From Tomocerus qinae (lineage: Eukaryota > Arthropoda > Collembola > Entomobryomorpha > Tomoceridae), in NCBI GenBank assembly GCA_020055645.1, contig CM034546.1, positions 94,674,001 to 94,738,000 on the forward strand: a stretch of DNA of 64,000 bases. Direction: 5' to 3'. Position 1 is the first letter of the stretch; each line of letters starts with the position of its first letter. This document shows positions 51,152 through 64,000 of the stretch, one piece after another. The notes under the pieces were generated by a model. It was given only the letters and a program-made list of their open reading frames with translations, was not told the origin of the DNA and did not search any database. The position numbers were made by a program, and so were the translations under genes.

Positions 51152-53953
51152 ATTCCTAGGTTTTATACTAAGGTATACGTATAGAATATGAAAGCGTGAC
51201 TTGGTTTCGTTTGACTTGGTCTGGCATAATTTTTATTTATGACTCGAATCTCAATGCATGACTCTGTACATAAATACATACATTATTTGTTGCTGATAGT
51301 TAACACAATAGTCAGTCTACTGTTTTTTCGTCTAACACATACATAGTACAAGGTTATATAAGACTGTTGTAGTTTATTTGATGCCAAGCTTAGGCAAACC
51401 GCAATTCTGCTTGACACGAAAAGTAGAGGCAGGACAAGGAAAGCGAAAACTGAATTTAGGTTATGCATTCTGAGTATTTTGAGATGACAGGATAGGCCAT
51501 TCCAATTAACAATTTGTGGCTCTGTTTTACTTTGTTTCTTTCGTCGCATGTGGAGCGAAATGGACTTTGGAGTCCTGCCGTTTTGGCTTCATACTTTGTC
51601 ATGTCTGCGTTTCCTTTCCTGTGTACTTATAAACTACTTTAGACATAATTGTACTTTAGTCCAGTTCATACATTTGTATCCGTCCACAGTCCAGGTGTTT
51701 CCTTTACCACTAAAATGAACTTTCAAATGTGGAAGTGACAAAATAAATATTGACCGATTCCGTTGATTTCGTGTAATGGTGTGGCATACCATTCATTACT
51801 TTATAATTAGTTTTTTTTAATTACTACATGAAAGGCAGTAGTGTGTATTTAATTGTAACTGGAAATTGTGTACCAGGAAATTGATCTTAAAAGTTTAAGA
51901 TGAGCTGATGTTCTTGAAAATGAACCAATTGATGATTATGATGGGAGATGATGAGAAAGTGATTTTAGGGTCAAGTGACATACAATGCTCTCCCTAGGAA
52001 GTAAAGTGTGCCATATCAGGGTGTGTGGCATGTTTTTGTGGTGTAAAAGTCGTAGCAGTGCAATAGAGTAGGGTGTTTGGCCTCTTGTAGTAAAAGTGGT
52101 AGTATTTGTAGTGCAGTGGTCGTAGTCGTAGTAGTTGGGGTAGTAAAATAAAGAGAGTAAGTTGCAGAGAGAGGGTGGGGAGTGGAACAACAGAGAGGTG
52201 AAGCCTATCCATCCGTCTATAGACACACATTTATTACACTATATTATATATGCAACCATAGAGCACACAACAGGAAGGATGATACTTGGGAGTGGAAATA
52301 GTGAAAGATATCTTGTTCTAAATACGAATATGTCCAGAGGTGCACTTCTCAATTATAAGTAAGTATGTACACAATGGGACAGACAGTCGTGTCTGGTTTG
52401 AAGAAGAAATCAAGTGATATAATATAATAGATAGGTACCTACGTATTATTTATAGAATTCAATAACCTTATAGGAATGTCCTCAGAAATATAGCAAGTAT
52501 TCATTGCGCTAAAGTACTATGCTATAGTGTTACTGCAGACTAACACCAATTCAAGAAAGAGAAGAAGATACAATATAGATAGAGGAAGGTTAGGGTTCTT
52601 AGGGAAGCAGAATACATTTGCTTATGCCTAGACATCAAATTCTCGACTGGTTCTCATTGTTTACTATGTTATAATATAATGCAGAAGATATGCTCTCAAT
52701 CCTATTTCATGCATCCCTACCTAGGTAGGTATATTCTGGGGATTGATATATCTACTCTTAATACGTAATGGTTAAGTTATGAATGTGCCCAGTAGATATG
52801 AAGGGGAGAAAATGTCAATGTCAAAGGTTTTCCTCCGAATTTGTTTTTTATCCTTTGGAATTTTGGTCGCGTGGATGTGCGAGAAGGAGGTGAAAAGAAT
52901 TCCATACAACTTCCCTTTCATTTACTGTAAAAATAGGGTAGCTTATTTAATTGAAATAAAGGTTGTATTATTGCTCAATTTAATGAGGTCTAAGTTGTAA
53001 TGGTTGTACCTACTTCTTCATTAATTATTACTATGCATGACCTATTACATGTAGGATTTCATAAATATTGGTTCTTGAGTAAACGGCAGATATTTCATAG
53101 CCCTATTCTATTCCACTGTATTTTATTTTGAAATAGAATACATTGTCGTAGGGTTACATTTAAACAGATATTTAATTCTCCGAACAGTGTTCATAGTATC
53201 GCGATCGGGAGGAATAATTTGTGACCGATACTGGATCTGTAAATATAGTACACAGAAATAACTATGAAACAAATGTGGAAAGACAAAATAATAAATTCCA
53301 AACGTACGTACATTGGAGATTTGCTTCGGCTCTCTGTTGATAAATGGACTTTTGTTATTCTCTTTGGTAGTTTGTGCAGTGCAGCTGTTATATCTGAGAA
53401 AAGCTTCAGCACTACGTCGAGTTAAAATGAAAGATCTGTAACGACAACAAAATTAAGCCCTGCTTGCACATTGCATTGAAAATGCTTACTCAAACCAAGT
53501 TTTGTTGAGCTTCATGAAGCTGATGTACAGATGATATCTTATATGTATTCCTTCTACGTAACTAGGCTGATGCTGAAAATAGTTTTAAACCTAGAAATAT
53601 GTACAGATATACATATACTAGTACAAGTAGCTCGCACAAAGTACATTATATGTTTTGTGCTTACAGGCATGCTCTAAGCTTACTTTTTATTTTTGAGAGC
53701 ATTTGATGGCAGATTAGGACAAGCTGCATCTACCAGAGTACTTTATGCATCCTAAACCAAAATGGAAAGGTTTTACGTTTTCTGTTTTGAAGGATAACGG
53801 TGTATTTTTTGGACATTATACCAACAAAATCAAAAAGTAAATTCTTGTCTATTTTTGGTAACAAATACATAGTTAGTTCATTCATAGCGCGTAGTACCAT
53901 TGAGATATTTTTTTACCAAAATACGCCACCACGAATGAAAATTTTTTTTCATA

Positions 53954-53998
53954 CTGAAGTCCAATAGACACATAATTTTTGTGTCTATTGGATTTCAG
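53954..53998. other. 18-bp hairpin with one mismatch
   Basis: CTGAAGTCCAATAGACAC at 53954-53971 pairs with GTGTCTATTGGATTTCAG at 53981-53998, with 17 of 18 positions Watson-Crick and the odd one a G-T wobble in RNA. The loop is the nine bases ATAATTTTT. It is the longest near-perfect short-range hairpin I saw in the window. At about 45 bases it is shorter than a usual microRNA precursor, so a palindromic repeat remnant is as likely. Confidence 0.75.
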
Positions 53999-54599
53999 GA
54001 GATTTAACGGTACAGAGCGTATAGATGGCCACTTAAAGATATTGCGTTAGGAAAAGCCTGAAGAAAAACTTGTATGGTTGTTTGGATTTCCTATCTACGT
54101 TGCATCACATCACTCATGCCCGCTGCAAAATTTAAGAATGATATACTTAATTTAATGTCACAGTCGTAGCGCAATCATTCACTTGAATTGAAGTTGAGTA
54201 TGGGATTGGTTTGCTGCGGGGGAAGTTGCTGTAAACGCGATTTGAACTATAGCGAACGAGGAGCAAAAATGCTATAAAATGGATTTACATTCATGTTCTA
54301 AAATCCTGGTATAGTTATGATTGGAAGGATAAGTGGCAGACAGGCAATTTGGAAAAATTCTTCGCTGTCCATGTATTTTTAACGCAGGTAGTTTACATTT
54401 TGCGTTTGTTTAGAAAACGGTGCTATGTGTATCTAAAAGCGGTATGCATACTTGTGCGTGTCTCTCTTGAAACTGTAGAAAGGAGTATTTTGTATTCCAT
54501 TCGAAAGCCATTTGGCAGAGGCAATGCCTTTATTATGTGTATGCGTCTGTAGAGAGTAGCTTGGGAAAGAAGGTCTGATCTATATAGAGATATATCAGA

Positions 54600-56100
54600 T
54601 AAATGGGTAGTTGTATGGCTATAAGGATTTTGTTGAGTGGAATCTTGAACTTGAACAGAGAGTTGATCGTGAGCTAAAGTTGGATAGGCAATTTAAGCAG
54701 GAACTTAGGAAGTACAGGGCTGCATCTAGGCAGTAGTGCATTGAGTACGAAAAGTAGTGCACAGAGAGAAAAAGCGGGTGGACGGACTTAACTGAAAGAG
54801 TCGGGGTTGCTGGTTTTGTTCAATACGGTTAGGAACGATGGTTGACTTGGCTGTGCATTATTTTACTTTCGTAACTATAGAAGACAGAGAGGAAACGGAA
54901 AGATGGAAAGAGGTTGTAGTTGAGGTTCCTAAGCATTGGCTTACGTTTTGCTTAGGTTTCATTTTATTTCTTCGTCATATATCGTCGACTTTCCTTTTCA
55001 CTTCTTGGAAACTTTTGTTGAATATGGTTTTGGCAGTTGTCCGTATATGATGGTGGGATTGGTGGTGGTGGTGGTGGGTTGGTGAGGTAGCTATCGACTC
55101 CGAGTTACGCGTACTCTACATAGAAACTTTTAGCATTGGAAAGAGCAGTAGCTCAAACCGGGAGTTTTTCGGTTCGTTCGGGGGTGAGAAAAGAAAGGCA
55201 AGTTGAAATAAGATTCTGGGGGTTGTTGGAAGTTGAAACGAAAGAGCAAGATCAGGGATGGCTGCTTGCTGTGCTCCGTTCTTTCTATTTAGCTCACTTA
55301 CTAGACTATTCTCTGTGAACTAACTAACAAGGCATCTATGGCTGCAGCAGCATTTCGACCCTGACACCAACTACCACGTTCAAGTTAAAGTAGTCAAGTA
55401 GTATACCCTACACTTATGTACATTGTTAGCCTTCCTTTTCCTGTTTGCTAACTAAGCTATACTGATAGGTACCTCCTTTATATTATTATTTTACTACAAC
55501 TTGGTTCAATAATATCAGTTAAGAGCTCAGATGGTATAATGCAAGTTGAACACGAAGGATGATATGGAAAATGAAACTTTAGTGCACTGCTAAACATAAC
55601 TACCAGAGATATATAACTTGTGTCCGTGTGCGTATGTACTTACTTGCTTGTACTGGGATTTAAACTTGGGTTGCTTGCGTTGCATAGTTGCGTTTCGTTG
55701 CGTTGCAGTGCACTGGCATGGCTTACACATGTATTTTATAGCTTGCTTAGCTTTCCTTTGGCTTCAATAACAAACGCTCTGGTGCGGCGTTACTAAATTT
55801 GAGTATGGCATTGTATGTGTGTATGAATGCAGTATATGCTGTTACACACAGAATACTAATGCTACCAAGTGGTCGGAGTAAAGGACAGAATGAGTACCCA
55901 CAAAGCTACTTCATTTCAGGCTACTACCCAGATGCCAGATGAGATGAAGGGATGCTGCTGTGCCAAATTCTTGTTTTTCCTTTTCCCAAAGTGAAATGAA
56001 TGAGTCTGATGGTAATGGCTCTGTTAGTGTAGGTAGGAATTGGACTTCCAAGTCTTGTCATGTCAGATAGTATCATTTTACTTTACCCGGGTATTATTTA
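54600..56100. repeat. degenerate quasi-repeat domain with GGT-rich patch
   Basis: Short-word texture again, for example GTTGC GTTTC GTTGC GTTGC at 55687 and a GGTGGTGGTGG microsatellite-like run near 55061-55075. Several frames give charged, protein-like strings (54611-54736 and 54838-55050), but none has a start, family match or continuity. No gene is called. Confidence 0.4.
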
Positions 56101-58899
56101 TTCCGTTTCGTATTTCTGCTTGGTATGTGTGTGGATATATCTTTCTACACACCACATACGCTGTGTATGGATACGGCTTGCAGTTTGGTAGCTATGTATA
56201 AGTAATGTAAAATCCTTGTCGAGTAAAAAACTTGGGTTGATGCCGATGCACAATATTGGTTTTGTTACCCCTCTGCGTACATGGTGTGTATGTATTTATA
56301 GACTATACTCACACGACTCACATGCATGAACAGAGTTTCATATCTTGTAGTATAACTGAGCGCTGTGTGTACTGTTATGTTGTTTTTCAGGTATATTATG
56401 CTATGCTATACATTGAATTGCTGTTCTATTCTGTTTTCTCGAGTTGTGTTCAAAATGCATTTCTATGAATGTCTTTACTTGGGCTCTCCTGCTACTTTTG
56501 CTACTACTTTACCTTCCTCGCTCAAAGTTCGATTTGTTCCGAATTGCCCTATCCTAACATAGCCTGCTCTCGTTTCCCTGCTATTTCCAGCTTTGAGTTG
56601 ACATAGCTTCCTCTCTTCTGGCCTTGCCCTTCAATTACTATGAGTGAATATCCTTTAGTTTGCATTGCGATGTTTTGCCGAGAACCATGGAGCGGGAGAT
56701 GTAGTGTGTTATGCACTGGCAATCCAGCAATGCATCGTAAATAAATAGTTTATTCAGGTAGTAGGTAATGGTAATACAAAAGGGGAGAAATCTCGTGCTC
56801 CTGCTCAACTTTGTATCAACCTAGGCTTTTGTTGTCGTGTATAATGTTGACTGCTGACCTGTCCTCTACTCTTCTCCACAATCAACGTGCATCTATTATT
56901 AATTAGACAAGTAGTAAATGTTTCCTCCACTGATTGATGCGTAATTCCTGGATGTCGTTTTTGGGTCTGTCAATTCTATTGATTGCTTTGCCCCTGTCTA
57001 AATTGTTTACGCAAATTATATGCTAGTAAGCATCAAAGTTTATTTGCAAGATCTGTTTACCTTTCTTGTCAAAATGAAACTGCATCTACCTTGTATTAAC
57101 TTTTACCAATCGCCTGCTGTTTTATTTTTTATGTTTAAGTTTAATAAATATTTTAAGCTTCTTCTGCAGATGAGTTGATCTAAATCTGGTAGTGTATTAA
57201 ACTGGAGGAAAAGTAAAGTAGTTTTAAATGTTGTTTGGTGTCTGGAGTAAGAAATGCAAAACAAAAATATGAAAAGGATTTTGTTATTGGATAAGTACAT
57301 AGAGAAGCCTGTAAGTAGAATTATTGTAATATTTTTGTATGTTGAGCTGAAACGGAAGAAAACACAAAGTAGTGTAAAATGGATGTGGTAGCAAAGGCTG
57401 TAGCTTTGTAGAATGGAAAAAGCTAAATGTGATTCCAGGAGTATAGCATCAATGACTTTCCATTCCAGCATAAAGATTTGATATTCAGTTCACGTTCACA
57501 ACTTTGCAGTTGGGTTGAGTGGAACTGAGAGAAGTTTAGTTTAACTCATTCGATGTAGGATTCGTTGCTATACGGGAGTTTGAATGAGTAACACGTTCTG
57601 CTCGACACAATCATGCATATTATCTCATGCTCTGAGGAATGCTGTACAATTTTTGAACATACTCAGTCACTACTGTATGGTTATGGTAAGGAGAAAGAGT
57701 CGGAGAAAAATTATCTTGAATTTGGCTATAGTCGAGTTGTTATATTTGAGTTGAGTCAACCATGAAGTCACAATAGAATATTCTACGAAAGATTGTCCTA
57801 AAACACTAATGTAGGAAACCACTTGGTAGAAAGTTATGCTAAGGCACAATGCGTGATATCTGACATTTATATTTATGCATTATACATACATATGGTACGC
57901 AATCCAATTCAACAGTAGACAAACTACGTTGTACATAGGAGCATTACCAGAGAACTACAGATGCAGACAGAGCAGTAACATAATTTAGTCGAGTGTTTTC
58001 TATTCAGATATTGTCTCCGTATTTATTATTCTCTATATTTTTTGTCCGTATAGACATTGTGCAGTTTTGTATGTATATGACTTATTTACATGTGTGAGAT
58101 AGTCTTTAACACAATTGTAACAGTTGCGACTTTTTGACTGGACTGGCATGGTAGGGACTCTGATGGGCAAGTTGTCGTAGTTCTTTACACGTAGTCAGAA
58201 TTTATTGCTCTTACTGTGACTGTTGATGAGACTTGGGATTCCCATTGCACTTTTGTTTTGTTTCCCGAGAAGCCTTGCATTTTATGTGCTACTATATGTA
58301 AGTATAATGTATAAACTATAGTCTACTACTGTCTAGGGTATAGTCAACATGAATACACTCTTCTATTATATTAAGGCATTCTATTCAATATTTTAAACTT
58401 AAATGAGAACTAGGCAGTATCTATAGGCTTTAAGACAAAAGCAAAGCTATTTTTTCTAATAGCAAGAGAATAGAAATAGATGGGCATTATCGTGTTCCTA
58501 AATTTTGCAGCAATTAATTACTTGAGAGAGACACTCCCTGTTGTCTTTGATTTTAATGAAAGGCCATGATTGACTCTTAATGGGATTTTCTATTTAGGGA
58601 TGAGCTCATCCTCGGCGTACATCTACAAAAGGTTATTACTAAATATTTTCTGTTAGGACAGACATGGTATCACCTTTTGCATAGATATAGTAACTGCAGG
58701 AATGATAGGAGAGTAAATCAAGTACAAATCTTACATAATTATAGGGAAGAATGTGCTATGAATATATGTATTAATTGGCGTGTGTTAGTAGTAATAAATT
58801 TGCATGTGTGTAGAGGTAGTTTTGTAGTGTAGTTGTTTATAATGTATGCATTTTGATTGTTATTATTATTATACTTATTTATTATAGTATTTGTTAGTG
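56101..58899. other. non-coding DNA
   Basis: AT-rich with occasional short-word patches (57480-57760, words such as GAGTT and AGTCA). A 122-codon frame on the minus strand (57103-57471) is rich in Leu, Phe, Ile and Ser, has no domain I know and is probably chance. Nothing else seen. Confidence 0.5.
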
Positions 58900-59700
58900 T
58901 TGACTTGATTGTTTTAGGCTTATGTTAGATTTGTGTTTCGTTTTACATTACTTAGAGCTGGAAACTGAAGTGAAAGGGAAGGAACTTGACTGTGGCTTGA
59001 CTGGTTGGTGTGATGTGATTGAGATCCAGAGAGAGAGAGTCCTGACATTACAAAAGAAGCAAAGCAACGGCAATTCAATTCAGTGCCATGCCATACACTA
59101 CATATACAGACAAAACAGAACGGAGACAGAGACACAGAGTGAAAATAGAGGCAGAACTCAAGTGATGTGAAGTAATCTAAAGAGAATGAACGCCTGAGTG
59201 AGCTGACAGAACTTTTAACTCGACGAGACTACTACAAGTCTGCCTTTGCCTTCTTGTCATGAAAGAGAGATAGACAGAGACCATGAGTACATTGCGTTGG
59301 GATGTGATGATGATGATGATGCTCGCTCTCGATATTGTTCTGTAGTGTTGTGCCGTTTTGTTCCGTTGTTGTGTTACGTTATGTATGTTCGTGGTGTATG
59401 AAATGGTGAAATACATTGCACAACAGTTCTAGTGATGAGTGACACTGGCTTCAATTTTCCCTTTTCCATTCGAATCATCCACGAACAGTTTCATTCTGCG
59501 ACGAATATTATTTCTGGGCATTATTGTTGTCTTGTCTTGTATGTGCATAGTCGAGTGGAGTGTTTAGTCTTTGAACTTTGATGAGAAGCAGTTGCCCTGA
59601 AATTCAGCTCAGTTTGCCTCGACTTGACTCTTGACTTGTCCGCTTTTCTTGTGCCTTGTGTCTGTTTTCAAGTTTACCATTGTAAGTTGTGACGGACGCA
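58900..59700. repeat. degenerate quasi-repeat domain
   Basis: Words such as AGAGAG, GATGATGATGATGATG (about 59303-59320), GTTCCGTTGTTGTG and CTTGACTTG follow each other at short spacing. Small frames on both strands are by-products. No gene recognised. Confidence 0.4.
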
Positions 59701-62700
59701 TCCGAAGAAACTGGAAAGGAAAACTCAGTCAAGGAGCAACATTTAAATCCAATGTATTATGCTGCCTATCTCCATTTTCTATTCAATAGGCAGAGACAAC
59801 CCTACAATGTATACTTGTACAGTTTATAAATTCAATTGAATTTCCCAAAGAAAAGCTACCTACGTAAACGTAAATATAAACTACAGTCTCCACTTTCGTT
59901 CTCCGTCAATTTACTTTGTTAACATTACCATTTGCTATCCCCGCTGGTCTTGAATCTAGCACTGTGTTCTCTCTCAAAGCAAAATCTTATGACTTTAGAA
60001 GGATTTTGTTTATTTTTCTTATAAGTTCTAGTTAATTTCTCTTACATCTTTCTTATTAATGTTTAAATACATTTTTAACCTTCTTGACACACCTACTCTT
60101 GTTTCTTCTGCCATCTACTTATAAAATATTATCTATTTACTTGGTTTACTTAACTTCATTTAAATGTACTCATTTATTCAAGTTCCAGAGGAAGTCTTTA
60201 TTCATTTTCTAGATTTTCTTTGAGTAGAAGTAGAGGAAACCAACTCGTCTAATCAGTGGCGTATCATCATTGTTTACAGAATGCAGATTAACGGTATTTC
60301 CCTCAGTAGTAACAGACATAGACAACTTTGATACGCCTCTGATTTGTTTATGTACAGGCTTATTTAACCTATATGATACTTATATAGCTAAATGTTTTGT
60401 GTTAATTATATGTAATAATAATGTTTAAGTAGATATATAACCATGTCGGTGGATGAGAAGGGAAAAGAGTAAGGTTATTACGAGAGTAATAAATACACAG
60501 AGAGAAGTTAAGTAACTTAAAGAATGCTATAGAATAGTTTTCTTAACTCTGACTCGAAGTTTGTTACATCTGCTCAGAACTTGAGATACGTTTGTTTCCT
60601 TTGCTCATGTTTGCCTTTGTAAATGTTTAATGTTAAAATCAATTCACTTTCTCGCTACTCTAAGCTGAGATGTGTGAAATCCTTTAATTACACACTTTAG
60701 TCCTGAGTTCTTGAGATGTATAAATAATTAGAGTTAGTGAATTTATAACTTATAACAGAATTAGTGCTTATTCTGAAAGAGAATATGCTTAATGTATTTA
60801 CCATAGCCTACTATAAAGATATATATTATTGCATTTATATAATTGTACAAATATAACTTATCTTGTTAGTTCAAATTGACCATTGTCAACAGGAAATGTA
60901 TTTTCTAGTTTGTATAATGGATACAGATCTTATTTATAATAGATATTTTCATTAAGTTGGCTCAATAAGTAACTTGTATCTCAAATAGTATTGAAAAGAA
61001 TATAAGCAAAATGTGTTTGGGCAACTTTACTTGATCTAGTGAACTCAAAAACATTAGATAAATAGCAACGGTAGTAATAACAGACTTGTAAATATTTTTT
61101 CAACATAGAAAACGTAATGTAGTAACTATCTTTTGTAAACCACCTTCTTATCAATATCAATATAGAAAAGGAAGTCGACGATAAGCCTGTTTAGTTTTTG
61201 ACCGTTTTGTTTTTGTATCCTTTATTCCTCATGTACCAAGATATAGTGTCGCATATTTGACAACATGTGCGTTAGTTATACACAACGATGCAAGTTCTAT
61301 TCAATATAAAAGATGTACCACTATAAGTATAAAGATATGAAATTAGTTAAAATATTAGTTAAATATATGTTTGACAAAACACAAGTGTTCTAGTATTATG
61401 AATATAATAAATATTATGGAAACGTATAACCCTGTGGTCTACAAAGAGTTGGATTGTGTTGATCTGGAAATCTTTTTGATAGAAATGTACATAAACCTAC
61501 TATATTTAAAACTGTAGTAAAGTACGGTTAAAAATTAAGTTTAAAGACGAGTGGCATTTAGTAGTTTTTGTATTCTGTTGTGTTTGTATTTTATGGATTT
61601 GTTGTGTGTAGCATTATAATGGCTGTATTTGAAAAAGTATAATGTATGAAGCTTTTATTGACTTGGTCAGTTCAATAAATAATTGCTTTTGTTGTGGAAT
61701 GATGGCTTTTCGTTAAATGTAAATTGACATGCATTCATTTTGTATATGTCTTTGATATTTGTTTGATCACATCAGTACTAATTTCAGAATCATAAATTGA
61801 GACTCTTTCTAGAGCCTCAAAAATACATATTTTCTTGGTAGCTTACAGTCATGGGACAGGTAGGTAATTTACAGTCTAATAAGATATTAAAGATCCTTTA
61901 ACTTTCCTTCGCACAATGATCTCATTATATTGTCTGAACGATTATTTTCCTTTCCCCTTCAAGCAAAGACATCTATTTTTAAATTTAATTACTCTATTCG
62001 ACTGTGATTGTCGTAGGTAAGTTTTACTTTATTCCCATAATCTCCATCTGCTACTGTAAATAAGTCATTACACTTACTATATCTTTTGGAGGTAAGGATC
62101 TAGAAAGCAGAGACAGTCGACCGAGAGAAGGAGTAGAATTTCCTTCGAAAGAAAAAAGTTATCATAATAAGGACTAACAATGCGTGCTTACAAAGCTGGA
62201 GGTGCATACGTCTTGTTGAATAGAAGAAAAGGCAATCTTAAGGCTTAAGGGCCATTTCTTACCAAATGTGGCATGGCTAACAATAAAAATAAATATCCTT
62301 ACTATTACATATACTTACATATCGACTATATGGAGTTGAGTAAAAATGTAGCTTTTTCGTTGGTTAGTAAGTTGTTCTTCAATTCACTTCACATCACATG
62401 CTCTTACTAAATGAAAATGAATTAGAGGGAACCTGAAATAAAGACGAATTGTGTCTGGAGTTTGTAGTCGAGTGGACTTGAATGGTATATAGCACTAACT
62501 TCTAACTACTTGCTCTAATGAAAGTACAAGTGAGCTGACAAGGCTGACACAACATAACGCAAGCTATCATGCAATGAACTTTTCTTTTTTTCTAAATGTT
62601 ATATGTTTTATTTACCTATATATTATACAGCTAGTTATACATGAAGTTTACAGGAGGAATGTTGTTGGATGCCTTGAAGAATCGGAAAGGATTGGTTAGA

Positions 62701-64000
62701 TTGAAATGAAAGTGTTTTTGCTGGTCTGTGAACGTAAAAAACAGTGGAAACAAGAAATCTATTTTGTGAATGTACATTGGACATTCAGCTGTAAACGTAA
62801 AGATAACCTAGAAGAAGTACTCGAAATAGAGAGCTGTAAATTCTGAGTATAGTTTACGCGCATACAAGTATTTGGCTTTATTGTACATTCAGAGATTTAA
62901 CAAGCATCTTGGAAAAGTTGTTTTGTCTAATCCCTACCTTCTTCAACACACAATTTACAACATACCTACTATAAATTGAGAGATACACTCTGGTAAAATA
63001 CTAGGACAGACGACCCGAAGTCAGAAATAATTTTTTATAGTAAGAATAAGCTACGTAACGATATTAAATATGATTATGATGTGTTGGTATAATGTGTGTG
63101 CATCTCAGGCTGTATAATGTGCTTATGTCCGTAGTAATAATAGTGCATGTTTTTCTTTCATGGAAATATTAGGAAGAAATATTATATGGAGGTATTAACA
63201 ACTTAGTAATACGATGCAGCAACGTAATAGTAATGTGAGAGAAAATAAAAGGCAAGAAAAGAGCAGTACGAGGCAAAGCACAGAAAAGAATTACTAATAG
63301 TTAATACATACATGGCAAGCTGGCTAAGTTTAAGCCGGGGAAAAAGTACTTGGACCTGACTGGAATGGTGTGGTTAGGATGTGATGTCTGGCATGGAAAA
63401 GAAATGAGAATGAAAGACGAAGACGAGTTGGTTCCTTGAGTGAACAGCGGATAAGAAATAAGGATAGGATGGATGGGAATGCGTTGGGATAGGTCTGAAC
63501 AAGTTTTCCTACTACGACTACAACCCACGTTACTCTTCTACTTATAGAACAAGAAAAGTAACACTTAAACCTACATCTGAGAATGTACACAGTCTAGCTT
63601 ACTTACTTGTTATGTTTTCCTTCCTTGCTCTGCTGCGCTACGTTAGGCAGTTGGGTCTACTTGCACAAAGACCTTGTACTGTTGTGTACTTGTTTGTAAT
63701 ATAATATTGTGGAGTAAGTATGTATGTACTTAACGTGTGTACCTAATGTCCTATACCTATGTGTCTTCCAATTCGGTAGAAAGATAGATTCCGTAAGAAT
63801 CTTTCCTGGGGAGCTTTTTTTGCCTCGCGTCTCCACTTCTAATGTAGTAGAGAGAAGCCGTCCGTCAGAGTCCTAGCTCTAATGCACATACAAATCTCCT
63901 ATAACTATAGCCCATGTACATTGCAATGCATTACATTAGTAGATTTTAGCTGTCTTCTGTTGTGCTTTAGTGTGTCGGCTCTCGAGGATTGGTAAAGAAA
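59701..64000. other. AT-rich non-coding DNA to the window end
   Basis: 60000-62100 is strongly AT-rich with no array or gene. From about 62300 the short-word texture returns in patches and is clear at 63200-64000. The open frames at 63301-63590 on the minus strand overlap each other in different frames and match nothing. If the Tet gene extends this far, this is still intron. Confidence 0.5.

Larger units (their letters stand above)
48201..54599. other. AT-rich non-coding DNA with isolated hairpins
   Basis: No gene recognised. Two hairpins stand out, at 51128-51151 and 53954-53998. Segment 50640-51250 carries some of the short-word texture (for example CTTGG and TTTCG words near 51200). The longest open frames (96 codons at 51936-52226 on -) look spurious. 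Confidence 0.5.

Noticed and set aside
54611-54736. 42-codon stretch giving a charged, helix-like peptide
   Set aside because: It looks protein-like, but it has no Met, is bounded by stops and lies in the quasi-repeat texture, where purine-rich words naturally give Glu, Lys and Arg. Neighbouring frames do not continue it.
57103-57471. 122-codon minus-strand open frame, the longest outside the Tet exon and the minisatellite
   Set aside because: Composition is simple Leu/Phe/Ile/Ser sequence with no domain, signal or splice logic that I can support.
1-64000. CRISPR arrays, bacterial operons, retroviral or LTR elements
   Set aside because: No regularly spaced direct repeats with unique spacers, no bacterial gene density, and no reverse transcriptase, integrase, capsid or envelope-like frames or paired long terminal repeats were seen.

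Overview
The window is AT-rich, gene-poor eukaryotic DNA with one convincing coding segment. It looks like an arthropod, probably a hexapod. The reason is the 659-codon exon at 29063-31039: it ends in a TET-type CXXC zinc finger that closely resembles, from memory, the finger of insect Tet proteins. It also has spliceosomal boundaries and long, repeat-bearing, non-coding flanks. The species cannot be fixed from the sequence.

Layout. 1-13107: AT-rich non-coding DNA with two patches of simple-sequence-like texture. 13108-14848: a probable non-autonomous transposable element with similar inverted ends, a GC-rich hairpin near its left end and an internal 18-bp minisatellite of about 0.8 kb. 14849-28162: non-coding; most of 19.0-24.7 kb consists of degenerate 4-6 bp quasi-repeats. 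28163-28742: a 580-bp foldback-type DNA element with long inverted arms built of about 15-bp tandem units, flanked by a perfect 8-bp target duplication. It ends 300 bp upstream of the exon. 29043-31039: the exon, with a four-codon upstream ORF just before the start codon. 31040-64000: no further exon recognised, so either a very long intron (at least 33 kb if the gene continues) or intron plus intergenic DNA. It contains more quasi-repeat domains and a few perfect hairpins.

Function. The exon encodes the N-terminal disordered region and the CpG-binding CXXC finger of a Tet 5-methylcytosine dioxygenase on the + strand. The phase-0 donor directly after the finger implies that the Cys-rich and catalytic dioxygenase exons lie downstream, beyond what could be recognised here. 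No tRNA, rRNA, CRISPR or retroviral or other virus-like element was seen. No wholly new protein system was found. The most notable items are the two tandem-repeat-bearing mobile elements, the minimal upstream ORF and the pervasive degenerate pentamer texture.
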